DNA of 64,000 bases from Desulfobotulus pelophilus (GTDB taxonomy: Bacteria; Desulfobacterota; Desulfobacteria; Desulfobacterales; ASO4-4): positions 1 through 64,000 of the forward strand of contig NZ_JAPFPW010000015.1 of the NCBI RefSeq assembly GCF_026155325.1. Reading direction: 5' to 3'. A model generated the notes under the pieces. That model searched no databases, had not been told where the DNA came from, and saw nothing but the letters and a program-made list of their open reading frames with translations. Below are positions 52,509 through 61,404 of the stretch, piece after piece (position 1 is the stretch's first letter; every line of letters begins with the position of its first letter). The position numbers and the translations under genes are program-made.

Positions 52509-53780
52509 CTATTCCCTGTCAGGCTTATGCTGTTTTTCCTGTGAATGGTTTATGGTTCCCGGAGGAGAGTATTTAACCCGGAGACGCAGGATGCGGTTGC
52601 CATCCATGGTCAGTACGGTAATCAGGTAAGATGCCACCACAAAGGTTTGGCCTTCGGTGGGTATGCGACCGATATGATGGAGAAGAAAACCGGAAAAGGT
52701 GTCGTAGTCCGGTGATTCAGGCAGAGCTTCCGGCAGCATGCGATTGGCATCCTCCACCGGAATTTTTCCTAAGAGAATCCATTCGTGTTGGGTCACTTCC
52801 TTGATAAGAGTTTCATCTTTGTCCGATTCATCGGAAATTTCCCCCACAATTTCTTCCAGAACATCCTCCAGTGTCACAAGGCCACAGACGCCGCCATATT
52901 CATCTATCACAATGGCCATATGCTGCTTTCTGGTCTTGAACTGAGCCAGAAGGGTATCAATTTTTTTAGATTCCGGGATAAAGTAGGGTTTTCGCATGAT
53001 TTCCCGAAAGTCGGGAAGACGCCCCCGGGTGGTTTGAAACCGGAATATATCCCCCACATGCATCACTCCCATCACTTCGTCAAGATTGCCCTGAATGAGG
53101 GGGATGCGGGAAAAACCCGATGCCATAATGGCAGGCAGGTCCGGTTTTTCTTCAAGGTCCACAACAAACATATCCCGCCTGGGAGTCATGATGTCGTAGG
53201 CCGGAATGTCATCAAACTCAAAGATATTCCGGATCAGTTCCTTTTCTTCTTCCTTAATTTCTCCTTCTTCTTCGCCAACCTCCACAATGGAAATCAGTTC
53301 TTCTTCGGTGATGGCAGGAAGTCGCTGCAGGCGTCCTGTGAGTAGCGGAACAAAATCAAGCAGGAGAATAAGCGGATAACAAAGCATGGAAAACCATGAT
53401 ATGGGAAAAATAACCATACGGGCAATGAGCAGATTATTCTGGGTGGCCAGTGACTTGGGAATGATTTCCCCGAAAATGAGGAGCAGTAGCGTCATTACCC
53501 CCGTAACAATACCAATGGCATTGCTTTCAAACTGCTGAATGGCCAGAGCCGTTGCAATGGCTGAGGCACCTACATTCACAAGGTTATTCCCGATGAGAAT
53601 GGTGGCCAGCAGGCGGTGGGGCTTGCTTTTCATTTTCAGGATCAGTTTGTCCGCCCTTCCTCCCTCTTTGGCCATATGATACACCCGCGCGCGGGAAAGG
53701 GAGAACAGGGCCGTTTCAGAGCTGGAAAAAAAGCCAGAAAGCAGTAGGAAAAGAACCAGAAGAGTCAGATGGAAAGCCAT
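52509..53780 (-). CDS. CorC/HlyC-type membrane protein with CBS pair
   Basis: A 423-residue protein of the DUF21-CBS-CorC_HlyC family. The DUF21 membrane domain (1 to about 180, FFSSSETALFSLSRARV at the start) is followed by two CBS domains (IMTPRRDM then HMAIVIDEYGGVCGLVTLED, to about 330) and a C-terminal CorC/HlyC domain to about 405. Relatives act in magnesium or cobalt efflux and resistance; the older haemolysin name is misleading. It is convergent with dppF. Confidence 0.92.
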   Translation of the reverse strand: MAFHLTLLVLFLLLSGFFSSSETALFSLSRARVYHMAKEGGRADKLILKMKSKPHRLLATILIGNNLVNVGASAIATALAIQQFESNAIGIVTGVMTLLLLIFGEIIPKSLATQNNLLIARMVIFPISWFSMLCYPLILLLDFVPLLTGRLQRLPAITEEELISIVEVGEEEGEIKEEEKELIRNIFEFDDIPAYDIMTPRRDMFVVDLEEKPDLPAIMASGFSRIPLIQGNLDEVMGVMHVGDIFRFQTTRGRLPDFREIMRKPYFIPESKKIDTLLAQFKTRKQHMAIVIDEYGGVCGLVTLEDVLEEIVGEISDESDKDETLIKEVTQHEWILLGKIPVEDANRMLPEALPESPDYDTFSGFLLHHIGRIPTEGQTFVVASYLITVLTMDGNRILRLRVKYSPPGTINHSQEKQHKPDRE

Positions 53781-54154
53781 GGATCGGATTCCGTTGTCTG
53801 AGGCGGAATCACAGCCTCCTTTCGGGTCAGGTGTAAGAATTCTAAAAAAAAATACACATTAAACGGATTCAGCGGAGAAGCCGCTTAGGATGACATTGCC
53901 AGCTGTGTTTCCATAAGGGGACAAACGATTTAATCCCAAGGCTGTCGCCTGAATAAACTGTACGGTTCCTTTGGCTGCGTGCAGGAACCGTATCATTGTA
54001 TTTTCCGGCTTGATAGGGCGGAAAATACAATGATACTGTGGTTTGAAATAATAAATCGTCAGCATGGATACTGCAAGGGCTGTTCCTGTTTTAAAAAAAG
54101 ATACGCTTGTGATTGGTAGAAAATATGGGAAAAGAGGGTGGGACAGGATTGATA
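53781..54154. other. Divergent intergenic region with a large inverted repeat
   Basis: This 374-bp region lies between the CorC-like gene and the LpxR-like gene. Its main content is the pair of inverted repeats at 53961-54036. A minus-strand frame covers it, but it has no start signals and its composition follows the palindrome. Confidence 0.55.
53961..54036. repeat. Tandem inverted repeats (10 bp and 18 bp arms) upstream of the LpxR-like gene
   Basis: TACGGTTCCT (53961-53970) pairs with AGGAACCGTA (53983-53992). An 18-bp arm (53990-54007, core TATCATTGTATTTTCCG) pairs perfectly with 54019-54036, with an 11-nt loop. The two hairpins share bases 53990-53992, so they cannot both form fully. 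No T run follows the second stem. Confidence 0.85.
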
Positions 54155-55186
54155 ATGAAAAAGGTTTTTTCATGGATATGGTGGTTTGGGATTTTTCCGG
54201 CAGGTCTTTTGCCCTGTGCGGCTTTCTCCTCATCACCCCAGACCGTATCCGCCTATTTTGAAAACGATACCTTTTATGGGACGGACCGGGATTATACCAA
54301 CGGCATTCGCTTCACCTATACGGCCGCCCATGTTCCGTTTGCATCCGGCGCCACCACGGAGAAGGTCCATCGTTTGATTGACCGTATTCCTGTCATTGGA
54401 CATGGGGATTCGCAGAGACTGTTTGCCCTAAGTCTGGGACAGAATATTTATACGGCAGATGATACCTACAGTCGGGAATATCTCCCTGATGAAAGGCCCT
54501 ATGCCGGGCTTAGCTATCTGGGCTTTGCCCTGCTGAAGAGAAAGGACTGTCACCTCAGTACTTGGGAGCTGGGCCTTGGCCTTGTGGGAAAAGACTCCTA
54601 TGCAGAAGATACCCAGCGGGTTATTCACGACTGGGGGGGCTGGAGTCAGCCCAGTGGATGGGAACATCAGCTGAGAAATGAGCCGGTTCTTCAGATTTTT
54701 TATACGTCACACTGGCGTTTTGCATCACCTCAGACAAGGCAGGGTCTGGGTATGGATGTGCTGCCAAGGGCAGGCTGGGGGATTGGGAACGGCTTTACCT
54801 CCCTTGGTGGTGGCATGGAGGTCCGTGCGGGGTGGAATCTTCCCAGAGACTTCGGCAACGGTCATATCCGGCCAGCAACGGAAACCCACCTTCCCTTGTC
54901 TTCCGAAGACCCTCGCTTCAATCCCCCTTTCCGGCGTGTAGGGGTTCATCTCTATGGCGGAGCATCGGGATCCTGGGTGGCCCGGAATATTCTTTTGGAT
55001 GGCAATACGTTCCGGAGCAGTGCCAGTGTGGATAAAGAGATGTGGGTGGGGAATTATTCCTATGGGATCGGAGTGATTCTGTATCGGTTTAAAATCGTTT
55101 ATGGCCGTGTCCACAGCAGCAGAGAGTATAAGACCCAGAAGGAGGGGCAGAGCTACGGAACCGTTCATGTGTCCTATACCTGGTAG
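54155..55186 (+). CDS. LpxR-like outer-membrane lipid A deacylase family protein (DUF2219)
   Basis: A 343-residue protein with a signal peptide (about 1-25, ending CAAFS) and a beta-barrel. The N-terminal mature motif FENDTFYGTDRDYTNGIRFTYT matches the LpxR family, where the Asp, Tyr and Asn form the Ca-dependent active site. The C-terminus ends in an aromatic strand (GTVHVSYTW) typical of outer-membrane proteins. LpxR removes 3'-linked acyl chains from lipid A. The ATG at 54155 follows ACAGGA; the open frame starts at 54113. Confidence 0.87.
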   Translation: MKKVFSWIWWFGIFPAGLLPCAAFSSSPQTVSAYFENDTFYGTDRDYTNGIRFTYTAAHVPFASGATTEKVHRLIDRIPVIGHGDSQRLFALSLGQNIYTADDTYSREYLPDERPYAGLSYLGFALLKRKDCHLSTWELGLGLVGKDSYAEDTQRVIHDWGGWSQPSGWEHQLRNEPVLQIFYTSHWRFASPQTRQGLGMDVLPRAGWGIGNGFTSLGGGMEVRAGWNLPRDFGNGHIRPATETHLPLSSEDPRFNPPFRRVGVHLYGGASGSWVARNILLDGNTFRSSASVDKEMWVGNYSYGIGVILYRFKIVYGRVHSSREYKTQKEGQSYGTVHVSYTW

Positions 55187-55316
55187 GTCTTTCAAAAAGC
55201 CGTCATAAAATATCGGGTTTGTGCACATGAACCTTGTTTTGTGCACTGCAATGAGTTACAAGAAAAAGGTGGTTATGGGAAAGAACTTCTGATGACTCTG
55301 ATATAGTGGTGATACC

Positions 55317-55700
55317 ATGTTTTCTACCAGTGTGGATGTAAACAAAAACCGGCTGTACATTACCATCGGTTTTCTTCAGTCCCATGAAGAAATTCATGCC
55401 CTGCTTGCCGAGGTAGAGGCTGTTTTGCCCCGTCTTTCTCCGGGTTTTTCCTGTGTAACGGATCTGCGGGAGTACCGGCGCCTGGGTGATTCCGGAGAGG
55501 AGCTGATTTTTCAGGTACAAAAATGCCTTAAGGATGCAGGCATTTCCAGAGCTGTGCGGGTTGAGAGACGGCAGGCTCTTCCGGAGCATATTCAGTTTGA
55601 AACGGGCAGTCTTGAGATTGGTTACCCTGCCCATCTGGTACGGACCCGGGAAGAGGCAGATAATTTTCTGGACCATCTCGGGTCCGCTGCCCAAAGATGA
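55317..55700 (+). CDS. Orphan protein A, paralogue of the protein at 60815
   Basis: A 127-residue soluble protein. It contains NKNRLYITIGF, a helix with LLAEVEAVLPRL, GFSCVTDLREYRRLG and a helix ending ISRAVRVERR. The same order (KNRLYIRYG, helix, GFTILSDLREFSFPRG, helix, ASEIIRVVDPQ) is found in the protein at 60815-61351, so they are paralogues. The DLRE motif after a beta strand and the alternating strand-helix pattern recall STAS/SpoIIAA-like folds. No function can be assigned. It is monocistronic and has a strong shared terminator downstream. Confidence 0.72.
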   Translation: MFSTSVDVNKNRLYITIGFLQSHEEIHALLAEVEAVLPRLSPGFSCVTDLREYRRLGDSGEELIFQVQKCLKDAGISRAVRVERRQALPEHIQFETGSLEIGYPAHLVRTREEADNFLDHLGSAAQR

Positions 55701-55722
55701 GGTATCGGTTTCATCGTCTGAT

Positions 55723-55786
55723 ATAAAAAAGACCCTGTTGTCTGCGTAAAACGAGGATTTTACGCAGACAACAGGGTCTTTTTTAT
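55723..55786. terminator. Very strong bidirectional terminator (27-29 bp stem)
   Basis: The 27-nt arm 55725-55751 (AAAAAAGACCC to GCGTAAAA) pairs perfectly with 55758-55784, with a 6-nt loop, and can be extended two more pairs. A residues on the left and T residues on the right supply a U tail in both directions. It serves orphan protein A and the RlmL-like gene that converge here. Confidence 0.95.
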
Positions 55787-55819
55787 GCCGGTAGTCATCG
55801 TCCATGGAAAAAAGCAGCC

Positions 55820-56941
55820 TCAGGAATCATGGAGCTTTCCCGTCAGAAGCTGCATGTCAATGCCGCCATGCTGGAAGTGTCGGCAGGTATAGTTGCCGAA
55901 TTCCTGCGGTCGGCCTTCTTCTTTGGGAATGAGCAGGCCCATGCGCCAGCCTTTCCAGTGTGAAAGAAGATGGGAAACAATTTTCTGCCTCAGTCGGGTA
56001 GCTTCTGCACGGGTATGGATGCGGATACCATAGGGCGGGTTGAGCAGAACGAGGCCCGGCGGATGACCAGATGGCTGCATGGAGAAAAAATCGGCTTCTG
56101 TCGCTTCAACTTCCTGCAGAAAGGAGTGGTTTTGGCAGACTTTACGAAAGCTCTGGATGGCTTTTGCATCCCTGTCACTGGCCAGAATGGAGGCTTTAAA
56201 GGGCAGGCAGGTAGGGGGTGTTTCCTGTGGTGGCATGAGGAGAAACACAGGCCAGTTCTCCCAGGCAAAAGTTCTAAAGATGCCGGGAGGAGTGCTGCTT
56301 GCCATAAGGGCTGCTTCCATGGAAAAAGTGCCGGATCCGCACATGGGGTCCATCAGCGGTTGGGAAGGGGTGTAGCCTGCAGCCATGAGTATGGCCGCAG
56401 CGAGGTTTTCTCTTAGGGTTGCCCGCCCGCCGCTGGTTTTGATGCCCCGCAGGTACAGAAGTGGGCCTGAGCTGTCAATGGAAAGGGTAAACCGGTCTTT
56501 ATTGCCGCGGATATAAAGGGAGGGAAGGGGTTTCTCCGGTATGGGAGGTACAAGAATCTCAGATGCTGTCTTTTGCGTAAAAACTTCCTGAACTCTCTGG
56601 GCAATGGCTTCGCTGTGGTAAAGGCGGCATTTGTGACAGAGGACCCGTACGGAAGGGAGGCATCCTTCCGGGAAAAAAATATTCCATGGTATATCGGAAA
56701 GTTTCTTTTTCATGGTGGTGAAATCCGTGGCCGTAAACCGGCCAATACGCATGAGAATTCTTGAGGCTGTCCGCAGCTGGCGATTGGCCGCTGGAACAAA
56801 GTGCAAAGGAGCATGGAGAAGAATTCCCCCTTTTTCAACCTGTGCCGGACCGGATTCAGGAAAAAGGGACTGGATTTCCAGCAGGCATTCATTTTCAAAT
56901 CCCGGGGGACAGATAATGAAGAATTCCTGTTTTTTTTCCAT
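55820..56941 (-). CDS. RlmL/YpsC-type RNA (guanine-N2 or similar) methyltransferase
   Basis: A 373-residue protein of the UPF0020/COG0116 family. The N-terminal THUMP-like region starts with the family-typical FFIICPPGFENECLLEI. The Rossmann SAM site is LMDPMCGSGTFSMEAAL and the catalytic NPPYGIRI motif lies near residue 295, with LGL-type N-methyltransferase topology. E. coli RlmL and YpsC methylate 23S rRNA; the target here is inferred. I chose the ATG at 56941 because it gives the usual N-terminus; an in-frame ATG at 56983 would overlap the upstream eamA gene by 23 bp. Confidence 0.86.
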   Translation of the reverse strand: MEKKQEFFIICPPGFENECLLEIQSLFPESGPAQVEKGGILLHAPLHFVPAANRQLRTASRILMRIGRFTATDFTTMKKKLSDIPWNIFFPEGCLPSVRVLCHKCRLYHSEAIAQRVQEVFTQKTASEILVPPIPEKPLPSLYIRGNKDRFTLSIDSSGPLLYLRGIKTSGGRATLRENLAAAILMAAGYTPSQPLMDPMCGSGTFSMEAALMASSTPPGIFRTFAWENWPVFLLMPPQETPPTCLPFKASILASDRDAKAIQSFRKVCQNHSFLQEVEATEADFFSMQPSGHPPGLVLLNPPYGIRIHTRAEATRLRQKIVSHLLSHWKGWRMGLLIPKEEGRPQEFGNYTCRHFQHGGIDMQLLTGKLHDS

Positions 56942-56960
56942 AAGCTGCCTGCGGAGTTGT

Positions 56961-57890
56961 TTATGAAGTCGGGTTCTGCGCATGATAAGAGTTTTTCCTT
57001 GTCTGGGGAAGCTGCAGCAGAATGACGGCAGCAATAACCAGTGCTGCACCGCAAAGCTGCAGTGTATTAAACAATTCGGCGAGAAGAAAAAAGCTGATAA
57101 TACCGGCAAATACGGGTTCAAGGGTACCTGTGATACTGGCTGGTGCTGCACCGGTTAAGGCAATGCCGTAAAGGAACAGAAAAAAGGGCAGTGCGGTGCC
57201 GAAGGTGCTGATGGTAAGGGCGATAGCCCAGGTTGTCGGATCGTTTCCCAGAGCCCTGAATCCGGAAAAAGGCGGCAGCAGGATGTGCCAGAGAACGGCG
57301 GCGATGGTCATAGCAAAAAAGACAACGGTTTCAGGGCTTTTTTCCTTCATCCGGGCTTCGCCCGCAAGGGAGTAGATGGCAAAGGTAAGAGCCGCTCCCA
57401 ATCCGGCAAGAATGCCTGTTATGTTCATTGACTGAAACTCCATGGAAGGAAGATTCAGTACCAGTGAACAGCCGGCAACAGCTGTACAAAGGGCCATAAG
57501 GATGCGCAGGGAAAGGGGCTTTTTTTGAAAAACAAGTTGCCAGATGGTTATGAGTACCGGAGCCAGATATTGCAGTAGAATGGCGGCGGCAACCTGGATT
57601 CGGCTGATGGCAAGAAGGTAGCTTGCCTGCATGGCGGCCATGCCAAAGATACCGAGGAAAAGATAGTTTGGCAGGCGTTGCAGGGGAATCTGAAGTTTTT
57701 CCGGTGCGCGGAAAAAAAGAAAAAGCCCGATGCAGACAGACGCAACCGTAAGGCGTACCTGTACCAGATCAAAGGGAGACAGTCCCCCATTGAAAAGATA
57801 CTTGGCCAGGGATCCGGAAGATGCCCATAGAAGGGCCGCAAGGATAACCGCGGAAAAACCGCGGGCTGATGTGCTGCTTGGGTTTGGCAT
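56961..57890 (-). CDS. EamA/DMT-family transporter
   Basis: A 309-residue protein with ten membrane helices in two EamA repeats. Repeat 1 has AALLWASSGSLAKYLFNGGLSPFDLVQVRL, and repeat 2 ends with PASITGTLEPVFAGIISFFLLAELF, the typical EPV motif. These carriers export amino acids or metabolites. The ATG at 57890 is preceded by AGGGAG; the open frame extends to 57962. It lies 19 bp upstream of the methyltransferase start. Confidence 0.92.
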   Translation of the reverse strand: MPNPSSTSARGFSAVILAALLWASSGSLAKYLFNGGLSPFDLVQVRLTVASVCIGLFLFFRAPEKLQIPLQRLPNYLFLGIFGMAAMQASYLLAISRIQVAAAILLQYLAPVLITIWQLVFQKKPLSLRILMALCTAVAGCSLVLNLPSMEFQSMNITGILAGLGAALTFAIYSLAGEARMKEKSPETVVFFAMTIAAVLWHILLPPFSGFRALGNDPTTWAIALTISTFGTALPFFLFLYGIALTGAAPASITGTLEPVFAGIISFFLLAELFNTLQLCGAALVIAAVILLQLPQTRKNSYHAQNPTS

Positions 57891-58036
57891 TGCTCTCCCT
57901 TTTTGATGAAGCATGCTGTGGAGTCCCCATGGAGAGGACATCCTTTTTCTGTCTTTGATCATAAACGAAGACAGATGAACATGGATTTTTTTGTTTTTGA
58001 ATCTTTTGTAAATTCTTGTTATCAGAGCCGGGAGTT

Positions 58037-59938
58037 ATGAACCTGACTGGCATGATGAGACCGCGGATGTTCATGGCCTTCCTGCTTGTATGCTGTTTTG
58101 CTGCCCTGAGCATGGGAATCCTTTCTGTAATCCTTTACAACAGGTTTTTGTGTGTGAATGCTTCTTTTTTATTGAGAGAATGGAAAACGCTGAGCCGTTT
58201 TATGCCGGGATTTCTGGTTGTTATGGCTTCCGCATTGGTAGCATGGGCCATATTGGCTCTGCCCCCGGACGATCCGGACAGTATGCACTGGGGGCCTGTC
58301 CTGATGGGCCTGTTTGGCGGGATAGCCTTTTTTCTTTACGGCATGGAAATGATGAGTGAGGGCATGAAACGGATGGCAGGCTCACGGATGCGGGAGGGGC
58401 TGGCCCGTTTGACCAGAAGCCGGCTGCGCGCTCTGGGAGTAGGGGCCTTTGTCACCATGATGGTGCAGTCGTCCAGTGCCACCAGTGTGATGCTGGTTGG
58501 GCTGGTGCAGTCAGAGCTGATGCGTTTTCCCCAGACTCTGGGGGTGATCCTCGGATCCGGTATCGGGTCAACGGTAACGGCCCAGCTGATTGCCTTCAAG
58601 GTAACGGACTATGCCCTGATTATGGTGGGGCTGGGCTTTTTGCTCAAGCTTGTGGGAAGAGGAGAAAAATCCAGGGATGCTGGCCGCATACTCCTTGGTT
58701 TTGGTATTCTTTTTTACGGCATGAAGCTGATGAGTGATGCCATGATTCCCCTTCGTTCCGATCCTGCCACCATCCATTTCCTTCAAAGTCTTTCGACGCC
58801 TCTGCTGGGAATTCTTGCCGGAACGGTTGTGACAGCCCTGATACAGAGCAGCGGTGCCATTGTGGGCATTCTGATTGTTCTTGGTGAACAGGGGCTGGTG
58901 GGTCTGGATGCTGCTGTTCCCATTATTCTGGGTGCCAATGTGGGAACCTGTGTCACGGCCATTCTCGCGGGACTGGCCGGAGGCAGGGAGGCCAAACGGG
59001 TGGCCGCTGCCCATGCGGTATTTAAAATAGCCGGAGTACTGGTATGTTTGCCCTTTCTTGCCCTGCTCTCCGATCTGGTAGTCATGGCGGGGGGGGGGAT
59101 GGCCCGTCAGGTGGCCAATATCCATACCTTTTTCAATATAGGACTGGCCCTGGCCTTCCTGCCTTTCACGGGTTTTTTTGCATGGCTCCTGCTGATTCTT
59201 GTGCCGGATAAAAAAGAAAAGGACCCTTTACCTGTTTTTACGAGTCCTCTGGACAATGCAAAGATTGTTTCGCCGGATGTGGCGGTTGATATGGCCAGGC
59301 ATGAAATAGCCAGAATGGCAGGGCTTCTCGAAATCATGGTCAGGGATGCGGGAATTCTGTTTGTTGCCCGAAAGCCCCGCCAGGACGAACAATATCCCCG
59401 TTTGACCTTGTTGGAGGGGCTGGCTTTTCGGGAAAGGGAGCTGGACTATCTGGATAAGGTGACCGGTGAATTTTTGTTTCGTATAGGAAGGGAGGCCATT
59501 ACCGGAACCCAGACCCAGACCCTTTATGCCATGATTTCCATTACACGGGATTTGGAGAGCATCGGCGATCTTCTGGAAAGGAATGTGGCTCCCCTGCTCG
59601 AAAAAAAACGGGCTCTGGTGAACAGTTTCTCAGACGAGGGACGCGAGGAGCTTTCCATTTACCATACGAAAGTGCTCAAGCAGCTGCGCCTTCTCCGCGA
59701 AGCGCTTACGGAAAAGGATCTGCATAAGGCGGCGGAGATTATGGGGAGGGAGCGTAAATATCTGGATCTGGAGCTGCAGTACAGAATCCGTCATCTTAAC
59801 CGGATCATGTGTCAGAGGATGGAATCTGTGGAAACCCATGAAGTGCACATGGAGCTTATGAACCTGATGACACAGGTTATTGTGTATACATCGAATATCG
59901 CTAAAACTTATCTTTCGGTGCTGGTGGAACGGCACTAG
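58037..59938 (+). CDS. Na+/phosphate cotransporter family protein with PhoU-like tail
   Basis: A 633-residue protein. The membrane part has two NptA-type repeats with signature QSSSATSVM and QSSGAIVGI, each followed by GSGIGSTVTAQ/GANVGTCVTAI. The C-terminal region (from about 410) is helical and PhoU-like (for example LYAMISITRDLESIGDLLERN). Such proteins import phosphate, or the tail regulates. There is an extra hydrophobic N-terminal segment (about 15-35) before the core. The ATG at 58037 has GGGAG close upstream; the short spacing leaves starts at 58052 or 58067 possible. Confidence 0.9.
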   Translation: MNLTGMMRPRMFMAFLLVCCFAALSMGILSVILYNRFLCVNASFLLREWKTLSRFMPGFLVVMASALVAWAILALPPDDPDSMHWGPVLMGLFGGIAFFLYGMEMMSEGMKRMAGSRMREGLARLTRSRLRALGVGAFVTMMVQSSSATSVMLVGLVQSELMRFPQTLGVILGSGIGSTVTAQLIAFKVTDYALIMVGLGFLLKLVGRGEKSRDAGRILLGFGILFYGMKLMSDAMIPLRSDPATIHFLQSLSTPLLGILAGTVVTALIQSSGAIVGILIVLGEQGLVGLDAAVPIILGANVGTCVTAILAGLAGGREAKRVAAAHAVFKIAGVLVCLPFLALLSDLVVMAGGGMARQVANIHTFFNIGLALAFLPFTGFFAWLLLILVPDKKEKDPLPVFTSPLDNAKIVSPDVAVDMARHEIARMAGLLEIMVRDAGILFVARKPRQDEQYPRLTLLEGLAFRERELDYLDKVTGEFLFRIGREAITGTQTQTLYAMISITRDLESIGDLLERNVAPLLEKKRALVNSFSDEGREELSIYHTKVLKQLRLLREALTEKDLHKAAEIMGRERKYLDLELQYRIRHLNRIMCQRMESVETHEVHMELMNLMTQVIVYTSNIAKTYLSVLVERH

Positions 59939-60224
59939 GTGACCCGGGCCTGCGATTGTGAGAGCTCAGGGCCGTCTGGTATGGATGATTGCTAAGGGTT
60001 CTCCTCAGCCTGATCCTGGCGGGGGTATCAGACTGTTGTCGGACCTCGCACTTCCGTCCCCGCCTCCACGGAAGAGATTTTGAGCCATAGAAAAGCCTGT
60101 TTTCTTTGTCGGACGTATCGCCTGAGGAGCAGGCTTTCTGTTTTTTTAGGTTTGTTGTCAAAAACAGGGTGTGATAGAAGAAGCAGGTGAGTTTTCTGAA
60201 ACTGATATTATGCAAGGAGGTGCC
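59939..60224. other. Structured intergenic region upstream of ssb
   Basis: This 286-bp region is GC-rich at the left and can form several stems: GGCGGGG/CCCCGCC (60018-60024 with 60058-60064), alternative CTTCCGT/ACGGAAG (60051-60057 with 60068-60074), long-range CTCCTCAG/CTGAGGAG (60001-60008 with 60122-60129), and the terminator below. The strong AAGGAGG just before ssb (within 60214-60220) closes it. It could be an unannotated RNA or just the Na/Pi gene's 3' region. Confidence 0.45.
60092..60147 (+). terminator. Terminator-like hairpin with T tail upstream of ssb
   Basis: AAAGCCTG (60092-60099) pairs with CAGGCTTT (60130-60137) around a 30-nt loop, followed by a seven-T run. It may end the Na/Pi cotransporter transcript or a separate RNA. 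Confidence 0.6.
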
Positions 60225-60752
60225 ATGCGCGGAGTGAATAAGGTCATATTGATCGGTAATCTGGGGGCTGACCCGGAAATACGGTATTTCCAGGATGGCA
60301 CAGCTGTCTGTAATTTTAATATGGCCACATCGGAAAACTGGACAGATCGTCAGACTGGGGAAAAAAAAGAAAAAACGGAATGGCACAGGGTTGTGACCTT
60401 CCGCAGATTGGCGGAGATATGCGGTCAGTACCTGCGCAAGGGATCTAAGGTATATATTGAAGGGAAGCTGCAGACGCGCAGCTATGAAAAGGATGGTCAG
60501 ACACGCTACATAACGGAAGTCGTTGCCGCCGAACTTCAGATGCTGGATTCAGCCCGGAGTGGTCAGGCACCTGCTGCCGGTGGTGGCCTGGGAGCTGCCC
60601 CTGTATCCGGTGGCTATGGCGGGCCCCAGGGAGGGGAGTATGGAGCTCCGGCCCGGAGTGCTGGTTATCCCAATCCATCGCAACCCGGTAACGACTACGG
60701 AAACGCTGGTCCCTTTGCGTCTGGGCCTCCGGATGATGACATCCCGTTTTAA
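60225..60752 (+). CDS. ssb: Single-stranded DNA-binding protein
   Basis: A 175-residue SSB. The OB fold (1-108) starts [21 protein letters not shown] and contains FNMATSENW and the tetramer/ssDNA elements [19 protein letters not shown] and [15 protein letters not shown] Gly/Pro/Ala-rich linker follows, and the acidic tip DDDIPF recruits repair and replication proteins. The ATG at 60225 is preceded by CAAGGAGG; the open frame starts upstream at 60171. It is 62 bp upstream of orphan protein B. Confidence 0.97.
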   Translation: MRGVNKVILIGNLGADPEIRYFQDGTAVCNFNMATSENWTDRQTGEKKEKTEWHRVVTFRRLAEICGQYLRKGSKVYIEGKLQTRSYEKDGQTRYITEVVAAELQMLDSARSGQAPAAGGGLGAAPVSGGYGGPQGGEYGAPARSAGYPNPSQPGNDYGNAGPFASGPPDDDIPF

Positions 60753-60814
60753 AAATTCGCATCATAAACAACGTTTATGGTAAATTGTGTCTTGATTTTT
60801 TCTCATGAGAGGGT

Positions 60815-61351
60815 ATGACAGAAGCACACAAAGTTTTTTTCCGGGATCTTTTTACGCGGGGGCGTGCAGAAGATTTCGAGGCCGACAAGACGCCTGTAGC
60901 ATATACAGGCAAAGGTTCAGGGGTGAAAGGTATGCCGAGTGAAGTCATGGCGGATAAGGCGAAAAATCGTCTGTATATCCGCTACGGGGAAATGACCATC
61001 GAGCAGTATCTGCAATTTGCAGGAAAAATTGTGGGGGAAGCAGAAAAGTTGGCAAGAGGATTCACGATCCTTTCGGATTTGCGGGAATTTTCTTTTCCCA
61101 GAGGTGAGAATCCCATTCAGGCCAATATCCGTGAAATCACGGAAATCCAGCAGGAATTGAAAAAGTTGGGTGCCAGTGAGATTATCCGGGTCGTAGACCC
61201 TCAGGTCTGGCTGTTCATAGCCATGGCGGAAGCGGAAAAATCCGCTGGATATGAGGCCTTTATTTTTGATGATTACCATGAAGCGGATCAGGCCCTGGAT
61301 GACATTGCCGAAGAAATGAATGGCGGGGGGGAGAAAACGGAAGCGCTCTGA
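60815..61351 (+). CDS. Orphan protein B, paralogue of the protein at 55317
   Basis: A 178-residue soluble protein. Residues about 45-135 repeat the order of orphan protein A: KNRLYIRYGEM, a helix (QYLQFAGKIVGEAEKLAR), GFTILSDLREFSFPRG, another helix (REITEIQQELKKLGA) and SEIIRVVDPQVW. It has an additional N-terminal 45 residues (FFRDLFTRGRAEDFEADK) and a C-terminal acidic helix. The pattern recalls STAS/SpoIIAA-like folds, but I cannot name a family. It follows ssb by 62 bp and has its own terminator. Confidence 0.7.
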   Translation: MTEAHKVFFRDLFTRGRAEDFEADKTPVAYTGKGSGVKGMPSEVMADKAKNRLYIRYGEMTIEQYLQFAGKIVGEAEKLARGFTILSDLREFSFPRGENPIQANIREITEIQQELKKLGASEIIRVVDPQVWLFIAMAEAEKSAGYEAFIFDDYHEADQALDDIAEEMNGGGEKTEAL

Positions 61352-61383
61352 TACTTCTTGCGGGAAGTGCAGAGCGTTTTTTT
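61344..61383 (+). terminator. Intrinsic terminator after orphan protein B
   Basis: CGCTCTG (61344-61350) pairs with CAGAGCG (61370-61376), with inner ACTTC/GAAGT, followed by a T run. The left arm overlaps the stop codon. Confidence 0.88.
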
Positions 61384-61404
61384 GTGCGTTATGGATATGC
61401 TGCG

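Noticed and set aside
53859-54236. Minus-strand frame of 125 codons in the divergent intergenic region
   Set aside because: It runs through the large inverted repeat and into the LpxR-like gene without start signals; a repeat element explains it better.
59939-60090. Possible tmRNA end or SRP RNA (CCCCGCCTCCAC resembles a tmRNA 3' end)
   Set aside because: No T-loop sequence precedes it, no matching 5' partner exists upstream, and the SRP apical loop sequence is absent.
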